DNA of 64,000 nucleotides from NCBI GenBank assembly GCA_037893225.1, contig JAZGUH010000371.1:1271879-1335878 (forward strand), written 5' to 3'. The number at the start of each line of letters is the position of its first letter. The stretch's first letter is position 1. A model generated the notes under the pieces. It was given only the letters and a program-made list of their open reading frames with translations, had not been told where the DNA came from and made no database searches. The translations under genes were made by a program, and so were the position numbers. This stretch comes from Hippasteria phrygiana. Taxonomy: Eukaryota > Echinodermata > Asteroidea > Valvatida > Goniasteridae. Shown here one piece after another: positions 1 through 11,545 of this stretch.

Positions 1-197
1 AAAATAATACTATTCTCAAAGCTTTTATCTACCTTTCAATAAAACCAACAGCGTCAAAACAAATTACAATGTATTTCAAGAAAACTATTCGCTTTACACG
101 TTAAAGCTCCTATTCGAGGTGCCGGGAAGTTTGGTTTCTCGTCAACTCGCGTACGTACTCGGGGTCAACTTACACGATCTAATGTAACGGCCAGTAG

Positions 198-351
198 GTA
201 AGCACTTATCCAGAACCACCAAAATGACATTGTCGCGCGCATCGCGCCTTGTGCCTATTCAATAAGGCCTTGTGCCTATTCAATAAGGCCTAGAGTGCAT
301 TTTCAGTAATACATGACGATGTTATTTTGGTGGTTCTAGATAAGTGCTTAC
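198..351. mobile_element. Small terminal-inverted-repeat element (MITE-like)
   Basis: The ends are inverted copies of about 28 bp: GTAAGCACTTATCCAGAACC... at the left and its complement, ...GGTTCTAGATAAGTGCTTAC, at the right. The interior has a 21-bp direct duplication (cctattcaataaggccttgtg-type) and no coding potential. No convincing target duplication is visible. The class is not identifiable; size and structure fit a non-autonomous DNA transposon. Confidence 0.7.
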
Positions 352-1049
352 GAGTTTAATGTCGTGGCAATTTAGGAGCACATTCAATTTGGGAACAACA
401 GAATTAATTTATCCATTAATAAATCCATTAGTACAGAAGGCATTCTGTTTTGATTAATTGCGCAGTATTTGTCTGACGAGAAAAAAAAAATTGGGCTACA
501 GCAGGTACATCTAATTGACCATGTCTCTAAAAAAACAAAACATAAATCTAATATCCCGGCAGCATTGTTTAAAAACAATGCTAGAGAAGGTTTCCGTTTT
601 TGAATGATGCCAACTAAATATTTTTCTTCACAAGAATGGACTTTGCTTGAATCCTGATCCTATGTTACTATTGTTTACGATGGTTTTAATTACCGGTGTT
701 TGTAATTAATTTCAAGAAGCGGAAAAAAATACGGTGTCAACTTTTTGTGGAAATGTAGGCCTACTAAAACAAATTCCAAAACACCCCTTGCAAAAAAAAA
801 AGAAAAAAAAGATATCCATGTCCTTTATCATATTTTGACACATTGACAGGTTAAAGGGTGAGACATTTTCCAGATACGGCTGGGCCTACGAGTCCAATCA
901 ATTTTATAGCAGCTTTAGGCTGAAGCAACGCTAAAGAAAATGTAGGTGTGGGAGGTGAGTTGTCTCACCGCCGGTGAAAGTTACCCCGCCTGGGCCTATA
1001 GGTCTGAAATCGGGATAAATCTGTTAAAGAATTACCCTTTATTTAGGTA
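352..1049. other. Spacer, no gene seen
   Basis: AT-rich sequence with poly-A tracts near 481 and 788. The short open frames here look random and nothing recognisable is encoded. Confidence 0.5.
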
Positions 1050-1114
1050 TGGGCCCAGGAAAACCGTAAGGATGGTAGGGTTGGTCAAAATGTCGCCAAC
1101 CCCAACACTTCTGA
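1050..1114 (+). repeat. Dispersed repeat copy, inverted partner at 42238-42305
   Basis: The stretch containing GAAAACCGTAAGG, TAGGGTTGG and CCAACCCCAACAC matches the reverse complement of 42238-42305, with several substitutions and small gaps. It is an old member of an interspersed family of unknown class. Confidence 0.45.
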
Positions 1115-2067
1115 TCTTAACCCGTTACCTGGAGTGGCTTTTAGCCTTGTGTTGGGTGATTTCAAAAGCAAAATCAAATAATTCAGCGAGTTAACATGAC
1201 AAAGCCACTTTGTATAATTCGGAAGGTCCTTGACTTGTGTACCTTCTTTACTTTATAAGTATTTTCATGTAAAAAATTGAAAACAGGGGGTTCGTCCAAC
1301 GTTTAGGCCTAAACACGCTTGGGTGAGCGTGAATATAACTTCGATCCGTCGCGCTCGTCAAAGCTCCATTCGGGCTGAAGAGTAGCCAAGCTAAACACCC
1401 TAAACGTTGTGTCTGGGGAGGTCTAGCAAGAAAAAACAAGTACAGCGCATGCAAAAATGCTGTGTACATACAACCAATTCAATCTCTTTTAGACATGTAT
1501 GAAAATATTGTAGCGGAAGAGTCGAATCGAATCGGCAAAAACTTTGTCGTATCTCTCGATTGTTTGCAACAACCGAGAGAGAAAAGCAACCAACTTGCTT
1601 ATTCTTCGAACCGGGCACATGACGGCATCGCTTAACCTCGTCCACAGGGCTTACTTTATTTTCAACATCGTTTCCAATAGTATTAGATGGGCAAAAAAAT
1701 TACCTGTCCGAGGGCAACGACTGAATGAAATTATTTATATTCTATTACAACAACGTGCAAATGCAATTTCCACTACAACAGTAAGGTATGATGCTAGCGA
1801 GCAAGACAATACAGAGCCGCTCCCTTGCCAGGGTACTAAATGTAGTGTAGGCCTAAATGATTGGTAATTGCTGCAATTTTCAGAAATGGGCGGATTTGGG
1901 GGTTGGTATTTTATAGGAAATATCGTTTCACTGACCTGTTCAAAGTTTTGCGTTCTTGGATGGCGAAAAAACGAGAGAAAAACGGCGTTCGTTTTCAACC
2001 GTTGTTATAGCGCCCTCTTGTAAAATAAGCAAATTTTTTAAACGGGATCGTTTTCAATTGGTCACAT
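1115..2067. other. Spacer, no gene seen
   Basis: Unique-looking sequence with a TAGGCCTA-type palindrome near 1306. The open frames on both strands are short and overlap each other, with no domain or splice pattern I recognise. Confidence 0.45.
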
Positions 2068-2152
2068 ACAGTTATGCCCCAAATTATTCATACCCATGCC
2101 AAATGGGGGTATTGTGAATCATTTTATTTATTATTATTACTTTTATGCTATG
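2068..2152 (+). repeat. Dispersed repeat copy, inverted partner at 49471-49556
   Basis: The segment from ACAGTTATGCCCCAAATTAT to the TTTTATGCTA stretch reappears in reverse complement at 49471-49556 with few changes. This is an interspersed repeat of unknown class. Its right edge abuts a possible exon fragment. Confidence 0.7.
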
Positions 2153-2271
2153 ATCAGGCTCACAATGAAATCCGCGGCGTTGAGCCGTATCGGTTTGTTG
2201 CACCGGACGAAGTCGCCCCAGAAGTGGACAATGAGGGCGACCCAAATCGTCTTCTAAATACAGAAGAATAA
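2153..2271 (+). pseudogene. Possible exon fragment, P2X7-tail-like
   Basis: The frame ending at the TAA at 2269-2271 reads an acidic peptide with VEPYRFVAP, then DNEGDP and RLLNTEE. From memory this pattern (proline-tyrosine-arginine/glutamine-phenylalanine, acidic run, RLxNT) resembles the start of the cytosolic zinc-binding tail shared by P2X7-like and transposon-associated animal proteins. The cysteine-rich part that should follow is absent and a stop comes directly after. Upstream lies a dispersed repeat, so the natural start is lost. It may be an orphan exon or chance. A search of the 35 residues against P2X7-tail profiles would decide. Confidence 0.25.
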
Positions 2272-4122
2272 AACTCCATATATGTTATGGTCGTTTTTGT
2301 GTTTTTTGCCCTTGTATGTACATTTAAAGATTGCTTTCAGTGGGTCGTTTGTGTTCATTTCTCCACGGTACATGTTGGCAAGTACAACTGAGTACTGTAC
2401 ATGTAACGTTGTACGTATATAGTCGAGGCGAAACCAGCCTGCCGTATGCGACGGGTACCATTTCTTTTTCTACGGCATGACGTCCCTTTTTCGTTTTTTC
2501 AACACCGCCGCCAGCGGTCAATTTGTAGAATCTTTTTTCATAAACTTGAAAGAAAATGGTAATTATTTCTCGCAAAATAACACAACATTGCGACGCAAAA
2601 CAAACATGATTTTGTAATGAATAAGTAATTTATTATATATTGAACACAATAACATTTAATTCTAACACTTTTCAGAACCGTTGGAGTTGCTCTTTAAGAA
2701 TTCATTATGCCTACATGCACAAGCACACACCAACTAAAATATGGCACTTATCTAGCCATATAACGTGAACTAAATTAGTGCAAATGGAGGGGAAATAGCA
2801 TTGGAACGATGACCAAGTTGAGTGGTAATTAAACACGTTATTTCTTTTGTACCTCCAATATTCTTGGAAAGGGTGTCCTGGCTTAATACAAAATTGACAG
2901 CTGATTAATCCGAGATTTACTCCTGAGTTTAAAATGTATAAAAAATAATCCGGTCCAATAGGAAAGGGTGTTAATTTGAGGCATTTGAGATGGTTCAGAT
3001 GAGCAAATCGTCGGCTCGGAAGAAAAAAGGCTTACGACCCCACGAGCGTCGCGATGGTGGGGGAACTCCCCACCCCGGAATTCAAAAAGAGGAGAGAAAA
3101 AAAGAAGGTCGAAGTCAATACCGTACTGAATTGAATGAATATTTAAACACTCGAAACCTGCTAAAAGAGGCCTAAAATGCGGCTAAATACAATAGGCCAA
3201 GGTATCGCGGTCTTGAACAAAGCCCTCCGCCGAAAAAATCCTGTCGACGCCCATGACATAACGAGCCCTACTCAACTGTTTTCGTTACTTAGAAAAACAG
3301 TTTTAAATTTAGTCATTCAACTGAGGTTAAAGATTTTCTCCGGTGAGAAATATGTACTGTTGCAACAAAATCTAACTCATATATAATTTCGTGCTACAAT
3401 TTTAGTTCAGTACTGGAATCGAATTAGGCAGTGTATATCCTCCGAGCTTGAGACTGAATGAAACGGAACATCACACGTATGGCCAGAGGTATATGCTGAT
3501 AGTTGTACATATAGATGATTTTTGCTGGGTAGGGGTCAGAAAAGGTAAAAAAGCGTCTGTGCGACACCAGTCCGAGACCGTAGTCTACAGCCCCCCTTTT
3601 CATTCCCATGGAGAAATGAGGTAGGAAAAAAACAAAACAAAAAACAATTTTGTTCCCGAGCTGTCCGTGTTGGTTTCACGTAAGACGGAGATGCCGTGGA
3701 GAAATTTACGGAGCAATTTGCACCTGCATTCATTGATATTATAGAATTTATTCACGTTGCCTAAGATTTAATGGTTTTCTGGCAATTTGGGAAATCCTTT
3801 TCGGGTCACTTCGTCCATTTCGGTCCCAGAATGACTTAGAATATCATGTAGCGTTTTCGTACGTATCAAATTATGCGCGCGTTGCGCGTTTCACAACGAA
3901 CGAAGCGTGTCACTTGGTACGTCATTGCACTTAGTCATTGCACTTAGTCTGTCCAGAAATACATATGCCAAAGTTGATTTAACTCATATCCTGAATTTAT
4001 TTCATAAATATAGCTCTACAGAGATGTATCGAGCACTTTGGATTGTGATAAATGCCAATTTCATTGGATATAATAGCTCCTACTTTCTATAGTTGAGCAC
4101 TCTCCTGACATCACACTTCATA
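2272..4122. other. Spacer, no gene seen
   Basis: Low-complexity AT-rich DNA with purine-rich stretches near 3010-3110. Short frames at 2990-3175 and 3177-3386 have no recognisable product. Confidence 0.45.
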
Positions 4123-5013
4123 ATGGAAAGAGTGGATTTTGGATATTCGACTAAGAATATTCCAGTAGCATCGAGAACAACATACCTCAAGCGCCTGATC
4201 GAGAAAATGGAAATGTTCATGAAAAGGATCAGATGGAAAGCATTCTTCTTTTTGCATCCGGAGCCGACTCAAGACAAGGAGGAGAAAAAGGAAACGTACG
4301 GATTTAATTCCCGGAAAACACCACCAGTCATACCAGAGCTGAAAGAATTCGAAGACCATAATTATGGTGAGTCTTATTCAAAACGTCGAATTTGAGAAGA
4401 ATACCAGCCAGTTCCAACGCAAGTTGAACGAAGATATAAATGCAGTTAAGAACGATGATAAACTAACCGTCAAGGCTGATAAGACTGTAAATTATTACAA
4501 GATGGAAAAAAATTACTATGTAAAACTTGTCAAGACAAATGTAACCAGAACATACAAGAAAGCCAAAGAGAAAGAAGTAGTAGAAATCAATCGAGAAGTG
4601 AAAAATATTGCTAAAAGTCTTGGACTGAGCGACCGCATCGACAAATTGGCCGAGAAGGAAGTCTTCATTACTTTGAAAGACCATAAAGAAAATTTCGCTA
4701 ATAAACCATCGTGTCGGCTAATCAGCCCAACAAAATCTGAGATAGGACGTGTGAGTAAAGCGATCCTCGACAGAATTGTCAGTAAAGTCATAAACGCAAC
4801 GAGATTCAACCTATGGAAAAGCACTGACGCCGTACTGGACTGGTATAAAAAGATCCCAAACAAGCAAGAATCGAGCTTCATAAATTTCGACATTGTGGAG
4901 TTCTACCCGTCAATAATGGAAAGCCTACTCCTGAAGGCCCTGGAATTCGCGAAAAACTACTAGAACATCAGTGACAAAGAGAAAGACATCATCATCCACG
5001 CAAAGCAGACAGT
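4123..5013 (+). pseudogene. Penelope-like element, 5' part: N-terminal region and first half of reverse transcriptase
   Basis: Two overlapping frames form the front of a Penelope-like polyprotein. The first (ATG at 4123) reads FGYSTKNIPVA, RIRWKAFFF and PPVIPELKEFED, the usual N-terminal layout. A frameshift near 4364 passes to a second frame with KADKTVNYY, VFITLKDHKENF, CRLISPTKSEIG and DIVEFYPSI, which are the fingers and early palm motifs of this reverse transcriptase class. An in-frame TAG follows at 4962-4964, after which the frame continues to residues HAKQTVV and is cut by the palindromic element. The rest resumes at 12556. Such elements copy RNA onto exposed DNA ends at telomeres or nicks. 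This copy has at least one frameshift and one stop, so it is inactive. Confidence 0.9.
5008..5013 (+). repeat. Target-site duplication (left) of the palindromic element
   Basis: GACAGT lies immediately outside the left terminus at 5014. The same hexamer lies immediately outside the right terminus at 12556-12561. Removing the element and one copy rejoins the Penelope-like reading frame between residues HAKQTV and VFNDQV, which supports the boundary. Confidence 0.85.
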
Positions 5014-5460
5014 AGTAGTGCAGATCGTCTGAATAGTCGGTATGCCCCGCCCCCCTTAAGTGCACGTTCTATGGGGATTGAAGAGGGGGTGTGGATAGAT
5101 TTGAGGAGCCGATTCGAGGAGACTGTTTGAGCAAGTTGGATCGACCCCATTCGTGTAGGAGGGGGTGTTGACTTCTTTAAGCGAATTTAACGATTTTAAA
5201 TATAATTGTACTCTATTTGGCAACATACAATTTTGTGTAATCGTATTTTTAATAAGGGGGTTTCGAGGTTATATAATTTTAGAAATGACTGCGTCAAAAT
5301 GAAGAATCAACCCATGGAATAATATGTCACTGAGCAATGGGAACATCCGCACATACAATGGAACAACCCGCACGATTTTGTTGTGAATGACTCGCAGTCT
5401 ATTATGCAATCGCACGGACGGGTTTTACGTGTGCAGACACGCGTAATGTAGGGGTTGTGG

Positions 5461-5645
5461 GGGTAGGTTCGAGAGAGGACAACAATGGGTACAAAGGGAA
5501 AAAACATACCCCACATGTTTCCTTTAGAAATCGATGTACCCCACATGGACAACGCTATGACTTGTGAGATTTCAATGGGTACAAAGGAAGAATAAAAGAA
5601 GGGATTTAAAGAACACAATAGATGTACCCCATATCTACCCATCTG
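5461..5645 (-). repeat. Modular repeat unit, type D core (left arm)
   Basis: The core GGGGTACAT or its complement recurs about five times in alternating orientation (near 5480, 5505, 5530, 5575 and 5625). It is the inverted partner of 10926-11135. The unit ends at a GT-rich tract that links it to the type A unit. Confidence 0.65.
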
Positions 5646-5661
5646 TATGTGCGCCTGTGCG

Positions 5662-5862
5662 TGTGTGAGTTTGAGTTTGTATATGCCGGCAATCGTGGAC
5701 CTAGGACAAAAGAATTCGAGCGTAGACAAAGGGGTCCACGTTTGACCTAACGTCCACGATTGAAAATCGTGTACAAAACCAATAGGAGGCCTTCCGAAAA
5801 AGTTAGAGTATAAACAAAAGAGGAACAATGGGAGGTCCACGATTGCACCCGTTTACATGACT
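5662..5862 (-). repeat. Modular repeat unit, type A core (left arm)
   Basis: The core GTCCACGATTG and its complement CAATCGTGGAC occur at both ends and in the middle. The unit is bounded by GT microsatellites (5650-5680 and 5862-5886). It closely matches 48873-49028, where the bordering microsatellite is GGGTT instead. Confidence 0.75.
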
Positions 5863-7984
5863 GCGTGTGTGTGTGTGTGTGTGTGCATGTATAGTTCGGA
5901 ATGACCAGAACATCGCCGCAAGTTAAAAAGATTACACCGTAACAAAAGCTTAACTTAATTTGGCTTCGTCTTATACAATAGGGACCATTAAAAGATAGAG
6001 AGCCACTGATACCTTTGTGGAGCGTGCCGTACTTGTGTATAATAAGATGGCTGATGAGCTTACGTAATTCCTTAATGGGCAACTATACCCCCACTCGACA
6101 TAGACGGCGCGATTTGTACAAACACAAATGCTAAACTATGGCCTTGGTGATTGTCCACAAGCAAACAGGCAGGGATAGACGGACCCTGCTCTTTCAAACC
6201 TTGAAGGAATAGTAGAGTATCATATCATAATAGTAGTTTCTTGTTTAGTTATAAAAACGTCCACAGATGAGGGAAGTGTGAATTTTTCAGTCCACTTTCA
6301 GCTACTTCTATACACGTGTTGGCTTAATCGATTACCTCGGTTCTTTAGCAAACCTTCTCTAGTGAGTAGGCTACGTGTGTAACAATATTGCGTAAGAGCT
6401 ACCAGCAAAATAATCCCTTGTTATTGTGACTTGACACGACCATACAATTAAGTCCAAAGAAAGGAAGGAACAAACTCGTATAAACATGTTTTCGGACTAC
6501 GTTAAGATTGGTGCTCCTAAATTTAATTATTTTATCGGACGGGGAAGTACAAAGTGAGTTATGTATGCGTAAAGTAAGCGTGCAAAGGGTTCACATAGAA
6601 ATTAAAACGTAAAATTGGAAATAAAGTAAGTTACCAAAAAGCGAAAAAAAATATATATATTTACAAATTAAAAGTAAGTTCGTAAGTACGCTAATGTGAT
6701 GAGCGTTCAGCTTAAAGAAGTAAAACTATAAGAGTAAAGTGTAACGATTATAACGTAAAAACTAAAACAAAAGTTCAAAGTAAACATACCGTGAAAACTC
6801 ACGAAAACAGAATATGAAACGACGTAAAAAGCAAACGACTAAATAATGTAAAACAAAAATCTAACTAAAAATATATATTTGATTAGGGAATGCAAAGTAA
6901 AATGTTCAAAGTAACAAAACGTTTCAGAAAAAATGTGCACAAATAAAATTTAAAAGTGTTTTTTCTCTTGTTTTGGTTACTCATATTCTTATTTTGTATA
7001 CTTTTGGTATTGTAATTTTGTTTTTATCACTTTTGTACTTTATTGTTACTCTTATTTCTTATAGTAGGGTGTACTATATACTATACACTTGATTTGGTTT
7101 ACGTCATCTCACATAAGACTCAATATATAAATACATGTACAATAATACTACCAAAAATGGAATATAATTTCAATTAAAGTATGGATGATAGTGTTACAGT
7201 ACCCCCAGTCCAGTTTCACGGTCTATGTCACAATACAAATGACTCGCCATGATATTAACAGATTATAAGTAACTAACATTCTGCCATTGACAACAAGATG
7301 CTTCTCCATCCATGAACAGAGACACAGAGGATAGACGGACAGATAACATGGTTCGTTTAAATCGACACATAAATGCCAAAAGATCAGTTTCTGTGTATTT
7401 CTCACGCAAAAATACCTCCATTGAGTAAATACAACCAGACAGCTATAGGTGTTTAAGCGTGAATTTCAGTTACTATGAAATATGACGCATTGGTTATATT
7501 GCACACTACGAGGTAATTGAGAGTGGCCGATCACGAGAGATGGTTTAACCAATAATAGGAAAAAAGATTCCGATGTTCTTATGACACCGACTGTTTTCAG
7601 AGCCACCACATTTGTAAAAAGATCCGTGACGTTTCTCACATGTGTGAGTTTTGCTTTTTGTCATTTCTTTTAATTTTACTGGCGAAAACAATATATACCG
7701 GTACACAATGTATTACTCCCGGGTCCATACCATCTGTACCTATGATGAGATAATATTATCCACAATCCGTACATTTTGAAACAAAATTCTGCGCAATAAG
7801 ACCGACCAGTTATTGATATATTTATCTGTACAAACTCTGCCCATTTGGGTCTGGAAGTAAACAAAAGCCCTGAACGGAGTAATACCTAAACACCGGGCCA
7901 AATTTGATGAACTTTTCCAACAAGACGAAGAGCTTGAATAGCTAGGAAAACAGTGATGAATAAAGACTAATAGTTTCAGAAAGA

Positions 7985-8640
7985 CTATTGTAACTTTATA
8001 GTTTTACTTCTTTAAGCTGAACGCTAATCACATTAGCGTATATTTTACAAAATTGCTTTTCATTTGTACATTTGTTATATTTTACTTTTAGTTTTCGCTT
8101 TTTGGTAATCTGCTTTGATTATTTCCAATTTTACGTTGTGTTACTATTTTTACGTGCACTTTTCGCACACTTACTTTTAATTAAAACCCGTTACATGGCT
8201 CACTTCGAACTTCCCAGTCCAATAAAGGAAGTAAATTTAGGAGCAACAGTCTTTGCCTGTCATAACGTAGTCCGTTTATCCTTCCTTTCATTGGCCTTGT
8301 ATGGTCGTGTCATGTCACAATAACAAATAAAAGGGATTACTTTGCTGTTGCCTCTTATGCAATATTGTTTACACACACGAAAGTGTGTACATAGCGGTCG
8401 ACCATCAAACCTGGTAAAAAATAATAATATTGGCCTACCTATAGGGGGAAGGTTTGCTATCGAAACGATGTGACCGATTAAGTCACCGCTTGTATAGAAG
8501 AATCAATTAGCTGAAAGTAGACTGTAAAAATGTACACTTTGTCCCCTGCCTTTGGCCGTTTCTATAAATAAACAAAGAAACTTATATGATGCTCTACGAT
8601 TCCTCCAGGGTTTGAAAGAGCGTGGCCTGAACCGGTGAAT
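7985..8640 (+). repeat. Third, diverged copy of arm sequence in the centre of the palindrome
   Basis: From the stretch with TTTTACTTCTTTAAGCTGA onward, this part of the spacer aligns with right-arm positions of about 9845-10400 in the same orientation. It has many substitutions and indels, including the TTTCGCTTTTTGGTAA, AACGTAGTCCG and GGTTTGAAAGAGC landmarks. The arms themselves are nearly identical, so this copy is clearly older. It shows the element grew from repeated copies of one ancestral segment. Confidence 0.75.
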
Positions 8641-10714
8641 GTTTCCCAAACGTGTCATGTAAATTTACTACCTGTCATAATGTTCGTCCATGTTAAAGAA
8701 GAAAAACAGAAATGACGATTAAGGAGATCCTCAATAAATGGGCAGAGTTTGTACAGATAAATATATCAATAACTGGTCGGTCTTATTGCGCAGAATTTTG
8801 TTTCAAAATGTACGGATTGTGGATAATATTATCTCATCATAGGTACAGATGGTATGGACCCGGGAGTAATACATTGTGTACCGGTATATATTGTTTTCGC
8901 CAGTAAAATTAAAAGAAATGACAAAAAGCAAAACTCACACATGTGAGAAACGTCACGGATCCTTTTACAAATGGGGTGGCTCTGAAAACAGTCGGTGTCA
9001 TAAGAACATCGGAATCTTTTTTCCTATTATTGGTTAAACCATCTCTCGTGATCGGCCACTCTCAATTACCTCGTAGTGTGCAATATAACCAATGCGTCAT
9101 ATTTCATAGTAACTGAAATTCACGCTTAAACACCTATAGCTGTCTGGTTGTATTTACTCAATGGAGGTATTTTTGCGTGAGAAATACACAGAAACTGATC
9201 TTTTGGCATTTATGTGTCGATTTAAACGAACCATGTTATCTGTCCGTCTATCCTCTGTGTCTCTGTTCATGGATGGAGAAGCATCTTGTTGTCAATGGCA
9301 GAATGTTAGTTACTTATATTCTGTTAATATCATGGCGAGTCATTTGTATTGTGACATAGACCGTGAAACTGGACTGGGGGTACTGTAACACTATCATCCA
9401 TACTTTAATTAAAATTTTATTACTTTTTGGTAGTATTATTGTACATGTATTTATATATTGAGTCTTATGTGAGATGACGTAAACCAAATCAAGTGTATAG
9501 TATATAGTACACCCTACTATAAGAAATAAGAGTAACGATAAAGTACAAAAGTGATAAAAACAAAATTACAATACCAAAAGTATACAAAATAAGAATATGA
9601 GTAACCAAAACAAGAGAAAAATCACTTATAAATTGTATTTGTGCACATTTTTTCTGAAACGTTTTGTTACTTTGAACATTTTACTTTGCATTCCCTAATC
9701 AAATATATATTTTTAGTTAGATTTTTGTTTTACATTATTTAGTCGTTTGCTCTTACATCGTTTCATATTCTGTTTTCGTGAGTTTTCACGGTATGTTTAC
9801 TTTGAACTTTTGTTTTAGTTTTTACGTTATAATCGTTACACTTTACTCTTATAGTTTTACTTCTTTAAGCTGAGCGCTCATCACATTAGCGTACTTACGA
9901 ACTTACTTTTAATTTGTACATATATATATTTTTTTTCGCTTTTTGGTAACTTACTTTATTTCCAATTTTACGTTTTAATTTCTATGTGAACCCTTTGCAC
10001 GCTTACTTTACGCATACATAACTCACTTTGTACTTCCCCGTCCGATAAAATAATTAAATTTAGGAGCACCAATCTTAACGTAGTCCGAAAACATGTTTAT
10101 ACAAGTTTATTCCTTCCTTTCTTTGGACTTAATTGTATGGTTGTGTCAAGTCACAATAACAAGGGATTATTTTGCTGGTAGCTCTTACGCAATATTGTTA
10201 CACACGTAGCCTACTCATTAGAGAAGGTTTGCTAAAGAACCGAGGTAATCGATTAAGCCAACACGTGTATATAGAAGTAGCTGAAAGTGGACTGAAAAAT
10301 TCACACTTCCCTCATCTGTGGACGTTTTTATAACTAAACAAGAAACTACTATTATGATATGATACTCTACTATTCCTTCAAGGTTTGAAAGAGCAGGGTC
10401 CGTCTATCCCTGCCTGTTTGCTTGTGGACAATCACCAAGGCCATAGTTTAGCATTTGTGTTTGTACAAATCGCACCGTCTATGTCGAGTGGGGGTATAGT
10501 TGCCCATTAAGGAATTCCGTAAGCTCATCAGCCATCTTATTATAAACAAGTACGGCACGCTCCACAAAGGTATCAGTGGCTCTCTATCTTTTAATGGTCC
10601 CTATTGTATAAGACGAAGCCAAATTAAGTTAAGTTTTTGTCACGGTGTAATCTTTTTAACTTGCGGCGATGTTCTGGTCATTCCGAACTATACATGCACA
10701 CACACACACAAACT

Positions 10715-10910
10715 CACACAGTCATGTAAACGGGTGCAATCGTGGACCTCCCATTGTTCCTCTTTTGTTTCTACTCCAACTTTTTCGGAAGGCCTCCCAT
10801 TGGTTTTGTACACGATTTTCAATCGTGGACGTTAGGTCAAACGTGGACCCCTTTGTCTACGCCCGAATTCTTTTGTCCTAGGTCCACGATTGCCGGCATA
10901 TACAAACTCA
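10715..10910 (+). repeat. Modular repeat unit, type A core (right arm)
   Basis: Inverted partner of 5662-5862. The core CAATCGTGGAC / GTCCACGATTG is repeated, with the skeleton CATTGTTCCTCTTTTGT and GTGTACAAAACCAATGGG (here on the opposite strand). CA tracts flank it on both sides. Confidence 0.75.
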
Positions 10911-10925
10911 CACACACACAGGCGC

Positions 10926-11135
10926 ACAGATGGGTAGATATGGGGTACATCTATTGTGTTCTTTAAATCCCTTCTTTTATTCTTCCTTTGTACCCATTGA
11001 AATCTCACAAGTCATAGCGTTGTCCATGTGGGGTACATCGATTTCTAAAGGAAACATGTGGGGTAGGTTTTTTCCCTTTGTACCCATTGTTGTCCTCTCT
11101 CGAACCTACCCCCACAACCCCTACATTACGCGTAC
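10926..11135 (+). repeat. Modular repeat unit, type D core (right arm)
   Basis: The core GGGGTACATC / TACCCATTG occurs about five times. The skeleton TTTGTACCCATTGTTGTCC parallels the type A skeleton with a different core. It ends at a CA tract at about 11136-11154. Confidence 0.65.
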
Positions 11136-11149
11136 ACACACACACACAC

Positions 11150-11340
11150 ACACAGTCGTACTTCCCCAATACGTCCGAGGACAATGCTTTGTTCCTTTAA
11201 TATAACCAACCCCTATAGACTAAGCACGTATCCTTACGTTCGAGGACCGATTTCAACAAAAGACTCTACGTTCGAGGACTGAAAGGTTTCTTTGTGTTTC
11301 CTTTCTTCTCTTGTCCTCAGAGATATATACAGTGCACGTA
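11150..11340 (+). repeat. Modular repeat unit, type B core, first copy
   Basis: The core CGAGGAC / GTCCTCG recurs at the start (CCGAGGACAATG), twice in the middle (CGTTCGAGGAC) and at the end (TTGTCCTC). The skeleton includes AACCCCTATAGACT. It is very close to the reverse complement of 39920-40112. Confidence 0.75.
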
Positions 11341-11344
11341 CACA

Positions 11345-11545
11345 AATACACAGTCGTACTTCCCTATACTCGCGAGGACAATGCTTTGTGTTTCCTATTC
11401 TTCCTTTGATATAACCCAACCCCATAGACTAAGCACGTATCCTTACGTTCGAGGACTTTAACAAAAGACCGTCTCTCTAGGACAAGAAAGATTATTATGT
11501 ATTTCCTTTCTCCCCTTGTCCTCGAACGTAGTACAGTACAAGAAC
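11345..11545 (+). repeat. Modular repeat unit, type B core, second copy
   Basis: Tandem neighbour of the 11150-11340 unit with the same GTCGTACTTCCC start, CCATAGACTAAGCACGTATCC middle and TTGTCCTCG end. It is somewhat diverged and ends at a CA-rich tract. Both B units are missing from the left arm. Confidence 0.7.

Larger units (their letters stand above)
5014..7850 (-). repeat. Left arm of the palindromic element
   Basis: Reverse-complement copy of the right arm. Outer landmarks are the TIR and a CCCCGCCCCCTTAAGTG stretch. They are followed by modular repeat units D and A, then an AT-rich middle and an inner end near the sequence encoding KWAEFVQINIS on the minus strand. It lacks about 1 kb present in the right arm (11136-12135). 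The junction falls in a GTGTGCAGACACGCG-like stretch near 5425-5445, pointing to deletion at a CA/GT tract. Open frames inside mirror frames in the other arm and are not convincing genes. Confidence 0.85.

Noticed and set aside
5307..6082. Minus-strand genes of 177 and 111 codons in the left palindrome arm (mirrored in the right arm)
   Set aside because: They cover modular repeat units and CA tracts, are broken differently in the two arms and show no domain.
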